DNA of 38,292 nucleotides from Fimenecus sp045655645 (GTDB lineage: Bacteria > Bacillota > Clostridia > Oscillospirales > Acutalibacteraceae), in contig JAZOPS010000015.1 in assembly GCA_045655645.1 (NCBI GenBank), positions 1 to 38,292 of the forward strand. Direction: 5' to 3'. Shown here one piece after another: positions 1-6,608 of this stretch. Position 1 is the first letter of the stretch, and the number at the start of each line of letters is the position of its first letter. A program made the position numbers and the translations under genes. The notes under the pieces were generated by a model. That model searched no databases and was not told the DNA's origin. It worked only from the letters and a program-made list of their open reading frames with translations.

Positions 1-373
1 AACATTTTTTGTTAAATTAAAATTGTTTTTAGTTTTCTTTCATGTTCTTTGCAAAAATAAAATCCGATAACTTTTTTTGAATTGTACGTTGTATCATTTT
101 AAAAATTTCTATCAGATTCTATTTTAATAAAATTTACTGAATTTCTTTAATTTTTGTTAAATCTAATGTATAATAAATAAACAACAAACATATTTATTTG
201 AATTATCAAAAAACAACTAAAAAACCGTTGAACCAAAACTATTGAATTCAACTGAATAATCAAACTCATTATTTTTTTAATTTAAGTACAATAGGATATT
301 ACATATCCAAATTATTTAAAGTTGATAAATTAGAACTTATAAATATTAAATCATCAAAATTGTTTTACATGTT
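1..373. other. AT-rich non-coding leader upstream of the recombinase
   Basis: No convincing coding frame is visible on either strand. The stretch is extremely AT-rich, with many A and T runs. A TATAAT-like hexamer lies at 169-174 but has no good -35 at proper spacing. A second weak pair, TTGATA near 324 with an AT-rich -10 about 17 bp downstream, could serve the recombinase. Neither is strong enough to call as a promoter. No tRNA-like cloverleaf or terminator with a GC stem is seen. Confidence 0.5.
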
Positions 374-390
374 TGTGAAACAGTTTCACA
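374..390. promoter_or_regulatory. Perfect 17-bp palindrome abutting the recombinase Shine-Dalgarno
   Basis: TGTGAAAC-A-GTTTCACA is an exact 8-1-8 inverted repeat that ends at 390. The GGAG Shine-Dalgarno of the following gene starts at 391. It could be a repressor operator, or in RNA a 7-bp hairpin with a CAG loop next to the ribosome site. The symmetry is seen directly; the function is inferred, and I do not recognise the cognate regulator. Confidence 0.5.
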
Positions 391-399
391 GGAGATGCC

Positions 400-1377
400 A
401 TGAAAAAAATAAATTATATAGGACTTCCCGTAATCATTAAAGACTTTTTAGTTTATCTTGATGTTATTAAAAACAAATCTGTATTAACTATCGAAGAGTA
501 TTCTTCAGATTTAAGGCTTTTCTTTAAATTTATCAAACAATACAGAGGTTTAGTCCCCCCTACTATCGACTTTGAAGAAATAGATATTTTAGATATAGAC
601 GAAGCTTTTGTAAAAACAATAACATTAAATGATGCTTACGCCTTTCTTTCATATTGTAAAAATGAAAGAGATAATCAAGAAGCAGCAAGAGCAAGAAAAG
701 TTTCATGTTTGCGAACATTCTTTAAATATCTTGATAAGCAAAAAAATATTATAGAAAACAATCCTATGGAAGTTCTCGATTCACCAAGGTTAAAAAAATC
801 TCTCCCCAAGTATTTGACACTTGAAGAGAGCATAAAACTATTAAAATCTGTTGATGGCAAGCATAAAGAAAGAGACTATTGTATTCTTGTATTTTTCTTA
901 AATTGCGGCTTGCGTTTATCAGAATTGGTTAGCCTTAACTATAATGATATTCGTGATGACCACACTTTAAGAGTTACAGGTAAAGGTAATAAAGAAAGAA
1001 CAATTTATCTTAATGATGCTTGTCTTGATGCATTTGCTCAATATATGGCTGTAAGACCTGTTGATGGTGTTCCTACTAGTGATAGAAATGCTTTGTTTTT
1101 AAGCAGCAGAAATAAGCGCATAAGCCCTAAAACAGTTCAGCATATAGTTTATGATTGTCTTGAAAAATGCGGTCTTGAAGGCTATTCTGTCCATAAATTA
1201 AGACACACAGCAGCAACACTTATGTATCAGCACGGTAATGTTGATGTTCTTATTTTAAAAGACATTCTTGGCCATGAAAATTTGGGTACAACAGAAATAT
1301 ACACTCATATTGTTGACGAGCAACTCAAAAAAGCATCCGAATCAAATCCATTGGCAAACATCAAACTCAAAGATTAA
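400..1377 (+). CDS. Xer-type tyrosine recombinase (XerC/XerD-like)
   Basis: A 325-residue site-specific recombinase of the phage-integrase family. Residues about 10-125 form the SAM-like core-binding domain and about 135-315 the catalytic domain. The full catalytic set is visible: R172 (in LRLSEL), K195 (TGKGNK hairpin), H265 and R268 (HKLRH), H292 (LGHENL) and nucleophile Y301 (EIYTHI). The length is close to housekeeping XerC/XerD, about 300 residues. The start ATG follows GGAG at 391-394. The adjacent convergent spoIIM recalls Bacillus subtilis, where the xerD homologue ripX lies near spoIIM. That context favours chromosome dimer resolution over a mobile-element integrase, and no att sites or element genes are visible. 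XerC versus XerD cannot be decided here. The last 11 bp overlap the end of spoIIM on the other strand, with no terminator between. Confidence 0.9.
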   Translation: MKKINYIGLPVIIKDFLVYLDVIKNKSVLTIEEYSSDLRLFFKFIKQYRGLVPPTIDFEEIDILDIDEAFVKTITLNDAYAFLSYCKNERDNQEAARARKVSCLRTFFKYLDKQKNIIENNPMEVLDSPRLKKSLPKYLTLEESIKLLKSVDGKHKERDYCILVFFLNCGLRLSELVSLNYNDIRDDHTLRVTGKGNKERTIYLNDACLDAFAQYMAVRPVDGVPTSDRNALFLSSRNKRISPKTVQHIVYDCLEKCGLEGYSVHKLRHTAATLMYQHGNVDVLILKDILGHENLGTTEIYTHIVDEQLKKASESNPLANIKLKD

Positions 1378-2005
1378 TTTTATCAATAAACACAACAATC
1401 AATAAACTGTTAAATAATGCGCAAATACAATTGATTATTACCAGAATAAAATATCTTAACAAATACAGCTTGACAGAAATATCGTCAGCTGTATTTTTAT
1501 TTGTTATTGTATTATAGTTTTTAGCCGACATATATATACTTTCATTTGATGCAAATAAAAGTGATGTTGTGGCAATTGCCGTGTACGGAAATATAAACAG
1601 CAAACAAAACAGCACGCCTTTTAGTTCATATTCGTTATACATATACCCACCTAAAAAGCCAGTAACAATACACCTTATAGATATTGGAACAATCGTTAAT
1701 GGTGCACCTATGAAACTCGTTCCAATAACCATTGCAAAAGCAAAATAAATCAATTCTGTCTTAATAAAAAACAATAAAATTTTTAATAATTCTTTTGACT
1801 CAAATAGTGAAATTTTATTTTCTATTATCTGACAAAATGACGCATCATTAAAACCATTAAATATAAAACTACCAAACAAAACAGATGAAATTGAGACAAG
1901 CAAAAGAATAACCTTATACTTCTCGCTGAATATATCAGTAAAATTAATTTTCTTTTTAGCTTTTACTTTTCGATATGGTCTTTTAATTCTTATTACTTTT
2001 GACAT
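1367..2005 (-). CDS. spoIIM: Stage II sporulation protein M (SpoIIM)
   Basis: A 212-residue polytopic membrane protein. A basic N-terminus (about 1-20) is followed by hydrophobic segments near 31-50, 75-95, 97-115, 128-152 and 183-207. The central stretch GTSFIGAPLTI, then a GFLGGYMYNEYELKG segment and a hydrophobic run ending in LLFAS, follows the conserved SpoIIM pattern. In Bacillus SpoIIM anchors the SpoIID-SpoIIP peptidoglycan-degrading complex in the mother-cell septal membrane to drive engulfment. The ATG has an AAGGAA ribosome site about 8 bp upstream. The gene is the last of the queA-tgt-yajC group, 11 bp after the TIGR04086 gene, and converges on the recombinase. The assignment rests on hydropathy and motif pattern; the Cys content and basic N-terminus differ from Bacillus SpoIIM. 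Confidence 0.75.
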   Translation of the reverse strand: MSKVIRIKRPYRKVKAKKKINFTDIFSEKYKVILLLVSISSVLFGSFIFNGFNDASFCQIIENKISLFESKELLKILLFFIKTELIYFAFAMVIGTSFIGAPLTIVPISIRCIVTGFLGGYMYNEYELKGVLFCLLFIFPYTAIATTSLLFASNESIYMSAKNYNTITNKNTADDISVKLYLLRYFILVIINCICALFNSLLIVVFIDKINL

Positions 2006-2016
2006 TTAATCATTCC

Positions 2017-2427
2017 TTATTTTCGTCTTTTTGTATTTGCACCAAAAATGCCACCAAGTGCTGAAAAAACAAATATCAAGATATACAGAACACCTGTTTT
2101 ACCTTCTATATGTCCGCTAGAAAATGCCAATAACGCAAAAGTTATAAACAAAGAAAATAAGACAGCTGAAGTCAAACCGGAGATAATGCCTTTTAACTTA
2201 CATCTAAATGTTGAGATAAAACCATTTGTTAAGGCACCAACAAGAATTACACCCATTAAATACCACGAAAGATTTTCAGGTAATTTCTGTGACTTATTTA
2301 TAATAAAAGAAAAGAAAACTGAAAGTAGAAATGATATTGCAACACCAACTACGGATGATATTGCAACCCCAATAAGATTTTCAATAATTTCTGGATATTC
2401 TTTTCTTTTAGCAAGTTTTTTACGCAT
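2017..2427 (-). CDS. TIGR04086 family small membrane protein (YrzE-like)
   Basis: About 136 residues with four predicted transmembrane helices and short charged ends (N-terminal RKKLAKRKE, C-terminal NTKRRK). In Firmicutes a family of this size and topology (TIGR04086, B. subtilis YrzE) sits directly after tgt-yajC, exactly as here. Its molecular function is not established. The start is ATG at 2427: GAGGG at 2436-2440 is a well-placed ribosome site, whereas the longer frame starting at TTG 2448 would contain that site inside the coding region. The ribosome site lies in the 3' arm of a terminator hairpin (2428-2464), so expression may depend on readthrough from yajC. Identification is by context plus hydropathy. 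Confidence 0.72.
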   Translation of the reverse strand: MRKKLAKRKEYPEIIENLIGVAISSVVGVAISFLLSVFFSFIINKSQKLPENLSWYLMGVILVGALTNGFISTFRCKLKGIISGLTSAVLFSLFITFALLAFSSGHIEGKTGVLYILIFVFSALGGIFGANTKRRK

Positions 2428-2464
2428 AAAAAAATCCCTCACATTCAATAAAGAATATGAGGGG
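2428..2464 (-). terminator. Intrinsic terminator or attenuator overlapping the TIGR04086 gene ribosome site
   Basis: On the minus-strand RNA an 11-bp stem forms between 2453-2463 and 2436-2446, with a six-base loop at 2447-2452. The only non-Watson-Crick pair is a G-U that would be a mismatch on the plus-strand RNA, so the minus orientation is favoured. The stem is followed by A and seven U (2428-2434) and then directly by the AUG of the next gene. GAGGG in the 3' arm doubles as its Shine-Dalgarno. Confidence 0.75.
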
Positions 2465-2484
2465 TTGTTGATTTTTATGTTAAA

Positions 2485-2895
2485 TTATTCTCCGTCTTTT
2501 TTAGACTTTTTGTCTTTTTTCTCAGCCATTGCAGCTCTTGCAGCTTCACGCTCAGCCTGAATCTTTTCGTTAGCTGTGTGGTTTGTCTGAATAGCATATT
2601 TCATGAACTTAATCTTATTTCTATCAGAACCTGTTTCAATAACAATTGAATCTTCTTTAACAGCAACAACCTTACCGCAGATACCACCAATTGTTGTGAT
2701 TTCATCACCGATTTGTGTGTTCTCACGGATTTCTTGTTCTCTCTTTTGCTGTTTTTTCTGTGGTCTGATTGTGAAGAAATACATAGCTGCAAAAAGAGCA
2801 ACCATCATGATAATCATTGTACCTGAGCCACTATTTGCTGCAGCATCGCCTTCAGCAGCTGGTGCCATCATTAAAAGTGAAAAAAAGTTTGACAT
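2485..2895 (-). CDS. yajC: Preprotein translocase subunit YajC
   Basis: About 136 residues. One transmembrane helix (about 26-43) is followed by the family hallmark RPQKKQQK (44-51), a cytoplasmic beta-rich domain containing GDEITTIGGI.G.V, and a long charged Lys/Ala/Glu-rich tail. YajC associates with SecDF-YidC and the SecYEG translocon at the membrane. The start is ATG at 2895, with GGAGG at 2903-2907 about 7 bp upstream; the five extra residues from TTG 2910 would place the ribosome site inside the gene. It follows tgt in the conserved queA-tgt-yajC order but has its own promoter at 2933-2961. The tail is longer and more charged than in many homologues. Confidence 0.93.
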   Translation of the reverse strand: MSNFFSLLMMAPAAEGDAAANSGSGTMIIMMVALFAAMYFFTIRPQKKQQKREQEIRENTQIGDEITTIGGICGKVVAVKEDSIVIETGSDRNKIKFMKYAIQTNHTANEKIQAEREAARAAMAEKKDKKSKKDGE

Positions 2896-2932
2896 TTCAA
2901 TATCCTCCAAAATGTTTCATAATAACTTTATT

Positions 2933-2961
2933 ATTATACATAAACTAAATAAATTTTGCAA
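2933..2961 (-). promoter_or_regulatory. Sigma-A-type promoter for yajC
   Basis: On the minus strand TTGCAA (2956-2961) is followed after exactly 17 bp by TATAAT (2933-2938). Transcription would start near 2926, giving a leader of about 30 bases before the yajC ATG. It would let yajC, the TIGR04086 gene and spoIIM be made independently of queA-tgt. It is a consensus match only. Confidence 0.6.
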
Positions 2962-2984
2962 TATATTTTCTAAATTTTACTAAA

Positions 2985-4115
2985 TTATATTCTAGTGTCT
3001 AATCTATCAACATATTTAGTATAGAATTCTTCAAAAGTATCATTATCAAGAGCTTCACGAATTTTTGTCATCAAATTGTTATAGAAATACAAATTGTGCA
3101 TAACACAAAGTCGCATTGCAAGAATCTCTTGTGCTTTGAACAAATGACGAATATAGGCTCTTGAATGCCTCTGACAAGTTGGACAATTACAAGTTGGGTC
3201 AATTGGTAATTCGTCTTTTTCATACTTCTTATTATTTATGTTGATAATACCAGCATCTGTAAAGAGATGTCCATGACGAGCGTTTCTGCTTGGCATAACA
3301 CAGTCAAAAAGGTCAACTCCCCTTCTAACTGCTTCTAAAATGTTACCCGGTGTGCCAACGCCCATAAGGTATCTAATTTTATCAGCAGGCATATAAGGTT
3401 CAACGGCTGAAATAATGCGATACATATCTTCTTTTGGTTCACCAACTGCAAGGCCACCAATCGCATATCCATCAAGGTCAAGTTTTGCAATTTCTTTCAT
3501 GTGTTCAACTCTCAAATCGTCAAATGTACAACCTTGATTTATACCAAAAAGCAACTGGTTTTTATTAATTGTGTCTGGCAATGAGTTAAGGCGTTCCATT
3601 TCAGCTTTACATCGAATGAGCCATCTTGTTGTTCTTTCACAGGATTGCTTTGAATATTCATATTTAGCAGGATTTTCAACGCATTCATCAAAAGCCATGG
3701 CTATTGTCGAACCGAGATTTGATTGAATTTGCATACTTTCTTCTGGTCCCATAAAAATCTTACGGCCATCAATATGTGAAGAAAAATATACACCTTCTTC
3801 TTTAATTTTTCGGAGTGATGACAGTGAAAACACCTGAAATCCACCGCTATCTGTAAGAATAGGACCACTCCAACCAGTAAACTTATGAAGTCCACCCATT
3901 TCTTTAACAAGTGTGTCAGTTGGTCTTAAATGCAAATGATAAGTGTTGCACAATTGAACTTGACAGTTAATATCTTTCAAATCATAAGCAGAAACGCCGC
4001 CTTTGATTGCGCCCTGTGTTGCAACATTCATAAAAGCAGGTGTTTGAACAGTGCCATGAACTGTTTGGAGTTCACCGCGTCGTGCATTTCCACATTTTTT
4101 AATTAGTTTATACAT
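2985..4115 (-). CDS. tgt: Queuine/preQ1 tRNA-ribosyltransferase (Tgt)
   Basis: A 376-residue tRNA-guanine transglycosylase. In bacteria it exchanges guanine 34 of GUN-anticodon tRNAs for preQ1. Visible hallmarks are LTDSGGFQVFSL with the catalytic-site Asp at 89, the GGLAVGEP segment, LMGVGTP, VDLFDCVMPSRNARHG with the nucleophile Asp, and the C-terminal zinc site C-N-C-PT-C plus a downstream His. The start is ATG at 4115: AAGGAG (4122-4127) sits 6 bp upstream. The longer frame from 4151 would overlap queA and place that site inside the gene. The stop of queA is 10 bp upstream, so queA and tgt are co-transcribed and supply consecutive queuosine steps. Confidence 0.97.
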   Translation of the reverse strand: MYKLIKKCGNARRGELQTVHGTVQTPAFMNVATQGAIKGGVSAYDLKDINCQVQLCNTYHLHLRPTDTLVKEMGGLHKFTGWSGPILTDSGGFQVFSLSSLRKIKEEGVYFSSHIDGRKIFMGPEESMQIQSNLGSTIAMAFDECVENPAKYEYSKQSCERTTRWLIRCKAEMERLNSLPDTINKNQLLFGINQGCTFDDLRVEHMKEIAKLDLDGYAIGGLAVGEPKEDMYRIISAVEPYMPADKIRYLMGVGTPGNILEAVRRGVDLFDCVMPSRNARHGHLFTDAGIININNKKYEKDELPIDPTCNCPTCQRHSRAYIRHLFKAQEILAMRLCVMHNLYFYNNLMTKIREALDNDTFEEFYTKYVDRLDTRI

Positions 4116-4125
4116 AAACATCTCC

Positions 4126-5154
4126 TTATTGTATAAACATACAATCGCCAAAACTAAAGAATCTGTATTTTTCTTTAACTGCAGTATTGTATGCTTCTAA
4201 AATTCGGTCTCTATCATATAAAGCAGATACAAGCATAATCAATGTACTTTCAGGTAAATGAAAATTTGTAAGAAGCGCATCAATACACTTAAACTTATAT
4301 CCTGGATAAATGAATATATTGGTCCAATCATCAAATTCTTTCATTTCACCTTGACTATTCATAACACTTTCAAGTGTTCTGCAACAAGTTGTTCCAACTG
4401 CGACTACCCTTCCACCATTTTTCTTGGTTTCGTTTATTAAATCAGCGGTTTCTTTAGGTATCTGATAGTGTTCTGAATGCATCTCGTGGTCTTCGATATT
4501 TTCTGCTTTAACAGGTCTGAAAGTACCAATACCAACATGTAAAGTTACATATCCAATTTTAATGCCTTTTTCTTGAATTTTAGTCATAACTTCATCAGTA
4601 AAATGAAGTCCCGCAGTTGGTGCTGCAGCAGAGCCTAATTCTTTTGAATAAACTGTCTGATAGCGTTCTTTGTCTTCAAGTTTTTCAGTAATATAATGAG
4701 GCAATGGCATTTCGCCAACTTTATCTAAAACTTCATAGATATTTGAAGCATCATAACTGAATTTTGCAATTCTGTTACCGTTTTCGAGAACTTCTTCAAT
4801 TTTACAAGTCAAAATTCCCTCACCAAAAGAAAATTCAGTATCAACTTTTGCTCTTTTTCCAGGGCCTGTAATTGTTTCCCAACGGTCGTTACCAAGGTTA
4901 TTAAGAAGCAAAAATTCAACAACAGCGCCTGTATCTTTTTTCACACCATACATTCTTGCTGGTAAAACTCTTGTATTGTTGAGAATCAAGCAATCTTCTG
5001 GGTTTAAATAATCAATAAAATCATAAAAATGCTTATGTTCAATAGTGTTATTTTTTCTTGATAAAACCATCATTTTTGAATGGTCTCGAGGCTCAATTGG
5101 TGTCTGAGCTATCAATTCTTTGGGCAAATCGTAGTAAAAGTGTGATTTTTTCAT
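4126..5154 (-). CDS. queA: S-adenosylmethionine:tRNA ribosyltransferase-isomerase (QueA)
   Basis: A 342-residue enzyme that transfers and isomerises the ribosyl part of SAM onto preQ1-tRNA to make epoxyqueuosine, the step after Tgt. The length matches the family (about 340-350). Conserved stretches seen are FYYDLPKELIAQTP near the N-terminus, DHSKMMVLSR, LNNTRVLPARMYG, GSAAAPTAGLHFT, TLHVGIGTFRPV and the C-terminal TNFHLPESTLIMLVSA. The start is ATG at 5154 with GGAG upstream; the 16 extra residues available upstream are not family-like. It is the first gene of the minus-strand group and is divergent from the lysine riboswitch-asd operon. Confidence 0.97.
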   Translation of the reverse strand: MKKSHFYYDLPKELIAQTPIEPRDHSKMMVLSRKNNTIEHKHFYDFIDYLNPEDCLILNNTRVLPARMYGVKKDTGAVVEFLLLNNLGNDRWETITGPGKRAKVDTEFSFGEGILTCKIEEVLENGNRIAKFSYDASNIYEVLDKVGEMPLPHYITEKLEDKERYQTVYSKELGSAAAPTAGLHFTDEVMTKIQEKGIKIGYVTLHVGIGTFRPVKAENIEDHEMHSEHYQIPKETADLINETKKNGGRVVAVGTTCCRTLESVMNSQGEMKEFDDWTNIFIYPGYKFKCIDALLTNFHLPESTLIMLVSALYDRDRILEAYNTAVKEKYRFFSFGDCMFIQ

Positions 5155-5193
5155 TATGTTTCTCCGTGAAAATATAGAAAATGTTAAAAATGT

Positions 5194-5222
5194 TTGACAC
5201 AAGTGCTTTATAATGGTATTAT
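5194..5222 (+). promoter_or_regulatory. Sigma-A-type promoter for the lysine riboswitch-asd operon
   Basis: TTGACA (5194-5199) is followed after 17 bp by TATTAT (5217-5222). Transcription is expected near 5229, right at the P1 stem of the riboswitch. A TATAAT at 5209-5214 is only 9 bp from the -35 and is not used in this reading. Confidence 0.75.
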
Positions 5223-5246
5223 ATTAAAGCGATTGAGGCGCAACAA
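5218..5246 (-). promoter_or_regulatory. Possible promoter for queA
   Basis: On the minus strand a perfect TATAAT (5218-5223) has TTGTTG (5241-5246) 17 bp upstream. The -35 is poor (3 of 6), so this is tentative. It lies almost exactly on the -10 of the divergent asd promoter and inside the 5' edge of the riboswitch region. Confidence 0.35.
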
Positions 5247-5394
5247 AAATCAGTATCGTTTTTGAAACTCCCAAGAGTTTTTGATGAAACGAAAAAGGGT
5301 TTGTTGCCGAAGAAAAACAGGGCTTGGGAAATGTTTTTTCTGGTTGTATTATTAACAGTAATGCAACTGTCATCATTATTTGATGGAGTGCTTT
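5226..5394 (+). promoter_or_regulatory. Lysine riboswitch (L-box) aptamer
   Basis: The L-box core elements occur in order: GAGGCGC (5235-5241), TCAGTAT-type segment (5250-5256), GTTGCCGAAG (5303-5312), CAGGGCTTGGG (5318-5328), CTGGTTGTATTA (5340-5351), CAACTGTCAT (5364-5373) and TGATGGAGTGCT (5381-5392). The closing P1 stem pairs AAAGC (5226-5230) with GCTTT (5390-5394). Lysine binding should favour the downstream terminator and reduce transcription of asd-dapA-dapB-ACT. An extra hairpin (5396-5403 with 5409-5416) lies between aptamer and terminator. A 68-codon open frame across this RNA is incidental. Confidence 0.9.
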
Positions 5395-5430
5395 CGTATT
5401 ATGAAAACCATAATACCTATGTATTTTTAT

Positions 5431-5464
5431 TCAGTAATGATGATGTAATCATTACTGATTTTTT
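5431..5464 (+). terminator. Riboswitch-controlled intrinsic terminator
   Basis: An 11-bp perfect stem (5431-5441 with 5448-5458) with a six-base loop is followed by six T (5459-5464). It lies about 40 bp before the asd start and is the expression platform of the lysine riboswitch. Confidence 0.88.
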
Positions 5465-5505
5465 ATAACAAAAGATATATTATCATTTTTTGGAGGTAAT
5501 TTCAA

Positions 5506-6585
5506 GTGAAAAAGTATAATGTTGGTGTAATTGGCGCAACTGGTATGGTTGGTCAGCGTTTTATGACTCTTCTCGATAACCACCCATGGTTTGAAGTTAA
5601 GGTTTTGGCAGCAAGCCCACGTTCAGCTGGCAAGAAGTATTCTGATGCTGTTGGCGCAAAATGGTGTATGGATGTAGAAATTCCAGAAGCAATGAAAGTT
5701 ATTATTGTTATGGACGCTACTGCAGATATTGAAAAAATTGCATCACAGGTTGATTTTGTATTCTGTGCTGTTGATATGAAGAAAGATGAAATCAAGGCAT
5801 TAGAAGAAGCTTATGCAAAAGCAGAATGTCCTGTTATTTCAAACAATAGTGCACACAGACATACTTCTGATGTTCCTATGATTGTTCCTGAACTCAACGC
5901 AGACCACGCAGCAATTATTCCTGCACAAAGAAAAAGACTTGGCACAAAACGCGGATTTATTGCAGTTAAATCTAACTGCTCACTTCAAAGTTATGTGCCT
6001 GCTCTCTTCCCACTTTCAAAGTTTGGAATTAAAGATGTTCTTGTTTGTACATATCAAGCAATTTCAGGTGCAGGCAAAACATTTGACACATGGCCTGAAA
6101 TGATTGACAATGTTATTCCATTTATCGGTGGTGAAGAAGAAAAGAGTGAAAAAGAACCACTTAAAATCTGGGGTAAAGTTGAAGGCGATGTAATCGTTGA
6201 TGCTGATGCGCCAAACTTTACAGCACAATGTATCCGTGTTCCAGTATCAAACGGTCACATGGGTGCAGTATTTGTAAGATTTGAGAATAAACCATCAAAA
6301 GAAGAAATATTAAATATATGGAAAGAATTTGCTGGTCGTGCACAGGAATTAGACCTTCCACACGCGCCAAAGCAGTTCCTTCACTATTTTGAAGAAGATA
6401 ATATGCCACAAACAAAACTTCAGCGTGACCTTGAAGGCGGTATGGCAATTTCAATCGGTCGTCTTCGTGAAGACACACAATACGACTACAAATTTGTTTG
6501 CCTTTCACATAATACACTTCGTGGTGCAGCTGGTGGCGCAGTTCTTATGGCAGAACTTCTTTGCGCAGAAGGTTATATGGACTAA
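5506..6585 (+). CDS. asd: Aspartate-semialdehyde dehydrogenase
   Basis: A 359-residue enzyme reducing aspartyl-4-phosphate to aspartate semialdehyde with NADPH, the branch-point precursor of lysine/diaminopimelate, threonine and methionine. The N-terminal Rossmann motif is GATGMVG (10-16). The catalytic Cys is C158 in SNCS and the general base His is H251 in NGHMG. The C-terminal HNTLRGAAGG binds the cofactor side. The pattern NSAHRHTSDVPMIVPELN (114-131) resembles the archaeal/fungal-type branch (TIGR00978) more than the E. coli or B. subtilis type. The start codon is GTG at 5506 with GGAGG 9 bp upstream. It is the first gene of the riboswitch-controlled operon, 23 bp before dapA. Confidence 0.96.
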   Translation: MKKYNVGVIGATGMVGQRFMTLLDNHPWFEVKVLAASPRSAGKKYSDAVGAKWCMDVEIPEAMKVIIVMDATADIEKIASQVDFVFCAVDMKKDEIKALEEAYAKAECPVISNNSAHRHTSDVPMIVPELNADHAAIIPAQRKRLGTKRGFIAVKSNCSLQSYVPALFPLSKFGIKDVLVCTYQAISGAGKTFDTWPEMIDNVIPFIGGEEEKSEKEPLKIWGKVEGDVIVDADAPNFTAQCIRVPVSNGHMGAVFVRFENKPSKEEILNIWKEFAGRAQELDLPHAPKQFLHYFEEDNMPQTKLQRDLEGGMAISIGRLREDTQYDYKFVCLSHNTLRGAAGGAVLMAELLCAEGYMD

Positions 6586-6608
6586 TTTCCAATTAAGGAG
6601 AATTTATT

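Noticed and set aside
400..1377. The recombinase as integrase of a mobile element
   Set aside because: No att repeats, excisionase, phage or conjugation genes are visible, and spoIIM next to it fits a chromosomal xer locus.
2048..2560. A 170-codon plus-strand frame over yajC and the TIGR04086 gene
   Set aside because: The opposite strand carries two genes with motifs, ribosome sites and conserved order; this frame has none of these.
5262..5468. A 68-codon open frame before asd
   Set aside because: It lies fully inside the lysine riboswitch and its terminator, lacks a ribosome site, and its sequence is explained by the conserved RNA elements.
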